NCBI GenBank assembly: GCA_009835515.1
Contig: VXXH01000239.1
Location: forward strand, 1 to 5,587
Length of the DNA stretch: 5,587 nucleotides
Direction: 5' to 3'
Origin: Candidatus Poribacteria bacterium
Lineage (GTDB): Bacteria; Poribacteria; WGA-4E; WGA-3G
The notes below the pieces were generated by a model. The model did no database searches, was not told where the DNA came from, and worked only from the letters and a program-made list of their open reading frames with translations. Both the position numbers and the translations under genes were made by a program. Below, in pieces: positions 4,782 through 5,587 of this stretch (position 1 is the first letter of the stretch; the number at the start of each line of letters is the position of its first letter).

Positions 4782-5587
4782 CCCTTCTGCGATGAGATCG
4801 CCGACCTCTTCGGTCGTATAACCCATGCGTCCGGCACCGAGATCTTTAATTTTCCCACTTGCGAGTAGATCGCTAATAGATGTTTCCACGCTGCCTGCCG
4901 CGTCTACATGACCGAGGTGATCGAGCATCATTCCTGCCGCGCCGATCGCTGCTATCGGGTTAATCTGGTTTTTGCCCGTATAACGTGGCGCGGACCCATG
5001 AATCGGCTCAAACATAGCGACGCTCTCCGGGTTCAAATTCCCTGATGCTGCGACTCCCATACCGCCTTGAATCATCGCACCGAGATCGGTGATAATGTCC
5101 CCGAACATATTACACGTCACAACCACATCAAACCACTCTGGATTTTTTACCATCCACATCGTGGTCGCATCAACGAATGCGTATTCTTTTTTGATGTCGG
5201 GGTAGTCTTCACCAACCTCGTCAAATACGCGGCGCCAGAGGTCATGTGCGTAGGTGAGGACGTTTGCTTTATCGCAGAGCGTCAAAGTATTTTCTTTATT
5301 CCGCTTTTGCGTGAGTTCGTACGCATAACGGACACACCGTTCCACGCCTTTGTAGGTGTTGATCATTTCTTGAATAGCGACTTCATCGCGGGTGCCGCGT
5401 TTCAAGAAACCACCGATGCCTGCGTATAACCCTTCGGTATTTTCGCGAACGATGATAAAATCGATTTCCTCGGGACCCTTGTCTTTCACCGGAGTCGGCA
5501 CACCCGGATAGAGTTTGACAGGTCTTAAGTTAATGTAGAGATCGAGTTCAAACCGGACCTTGAGCAGGATACCTTTCTCTAAAATAC
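4776..5587 (-). CDS. Isocitrate/isopropylmalate dehydrogenase family protein, C-terminal part (5' end outside window)
   Basis: An NAD(P)-dependent, metal-requiring beta-decarboxylating dehydrogenase, probably of leucine synthesis (3-isopropylmalate) or a related 2-hydroxy acid. The reading frame is open to the right edge; GTG at 5501 is internal, because upstream codons encode the conserved helix [18 protein letters not shown]. About 269 residues are visible, and roughly 90 N-terminal ones are missing judged by family length. Numbered from the first full codon, substrate arginines lie at 11, 21 and 47 (in [10 protein letters not shown]), the catalytic-type Lys at 106 (DKAN) and metal-binding aspartates at 139, 163 and 167 (FGDIITD). 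The cofactor loop is [10 protein letters not shown] (196-205). Leu7-Leu8 of the substrate helix are as in LeuB, but VDATTMWMV and [12 protein letters not shown] differ from canonical LeuB, so I give no symbol. It converges on the methyltransferase gene with 82 bp between. Confidence 0.88.
   Translation of the reverse strand, partial: ILEKGILLKVRFELDLYINLRPVKLYPGVPTPVKDKGPEEIDFIIVRENTEGLYAGIGGFLKRGTRDEVAIQEMINTYKGVERCVRYAYELTQKRNKENTLTLCDKANVLTYAHDLWRRVFDEVGEDYPDIKKEYAFVDATTMWMVKNPEWFDVVVTCNMFGDIITDLGAMIQGGMGVAASGNLNPESVAMFEPIHGSAPRYTGKNQINPIAAIGAAGMMLDHLGHVDAAGSVETSISDLLASGKIKDLGAGRMGYTTEEVGDLIAEGL

Noticed and set aside
5067..5429. A 120-codon + strand frame inside the dehydrogenase gene
   Set aside because: It is antisense to the active-site region of a conserved enzyme and shows no domain or ribosome site.
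4776..5501. A complete 241-residue dehydrogenase starting at GTG 5501
   Set aside because: The same frame stays open to 5587 and encodes the conserved substrate-binding helix with two family arginines, so the gene continues beyond the window and GTG 5501 is an internal Val codon.
1..5587. Defence system, mobile element, CRISPR array or biosynthetic cluster
   Set aside because: No transposase, integrase, repeat array, toxin-antitoxin pair or nuclease signature appears on either strand; the recognisable genes are housekeeping or metabolic.

Overview
The window is compact bacterial chromosome: about half G+C by eye, with six complete genes, one incomplete gene at the right edge and possibly the last codons of another at the left edge. 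No rRNA, tRNA, CRISPR array, insertion sequence or phage gene is visible. The genes are housekeeping or biosynthetic and suggest a free-living, prototrophic bacterium. The order tyrA-cmk-plsC, a YqeM-type methyltransferase and an isocitrate/isopropylmalate dehydrogenase outside the canonical LeuB group would fit an uncultured lineage such as Candidatus Poribacteria or a relative. That placement is an impression from protein style and is not proven by anything here.

Left block (1-2292, + strand): a probable operon. A 3' tail (stop at 38-40), perhaps of prephenate dehydratase, is followed after 8 nt by tyrA (prephenate/arogenate dehydrogenase). tyrA overlaps cmk (cytidylate kinase) by ATGA, and cmk is followed after 4 nt by plsC (1-acylglycerol-3-phosphate acyltransferase). 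Together these make tyrosine, recycle CMP/dCMP and build phosphatidic acid. In many bacteria aroA lies between tyrA and cmk; here it is absent.

Middle (2285-3510): a divergent YchF-type P-loop ATPase/GTPase gene on the - strand meets plsC tail to tail with an 8-bp overlap. Its upstream region is shared with a divergent + strand transcription unit. It holds a 9-bp direct repeat with exact 20-bp spacing, a good sigma70-type promoter (TTGACA, 17 nt, TAGTAT) and a near-perfect Shine-Dalgarno sequence.

Right block (3511-5587): that promoter should express a 129-residue single-pass membrane protein of unknown function and then a YqeM-like SAM-dependent methyltransferase. Converging from the right edge is the 3' part of an NAD(P)-dependent beta-decarboxylating dehydrogenase. 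Its substrate helix looks like isopropylmalate dehydrogenase, while its cofactor loop looks like NADP-dependent isocitrate dehydrogenase. A 16-bp perfect palindrome covers its stop codon.

I found no clearly novel multi-gene system. The best leads are the small membrane protein under strong expression signals, the second-clade YchF, the mixed-signature dehydrogenase and the Cys-substituted SAM motif.
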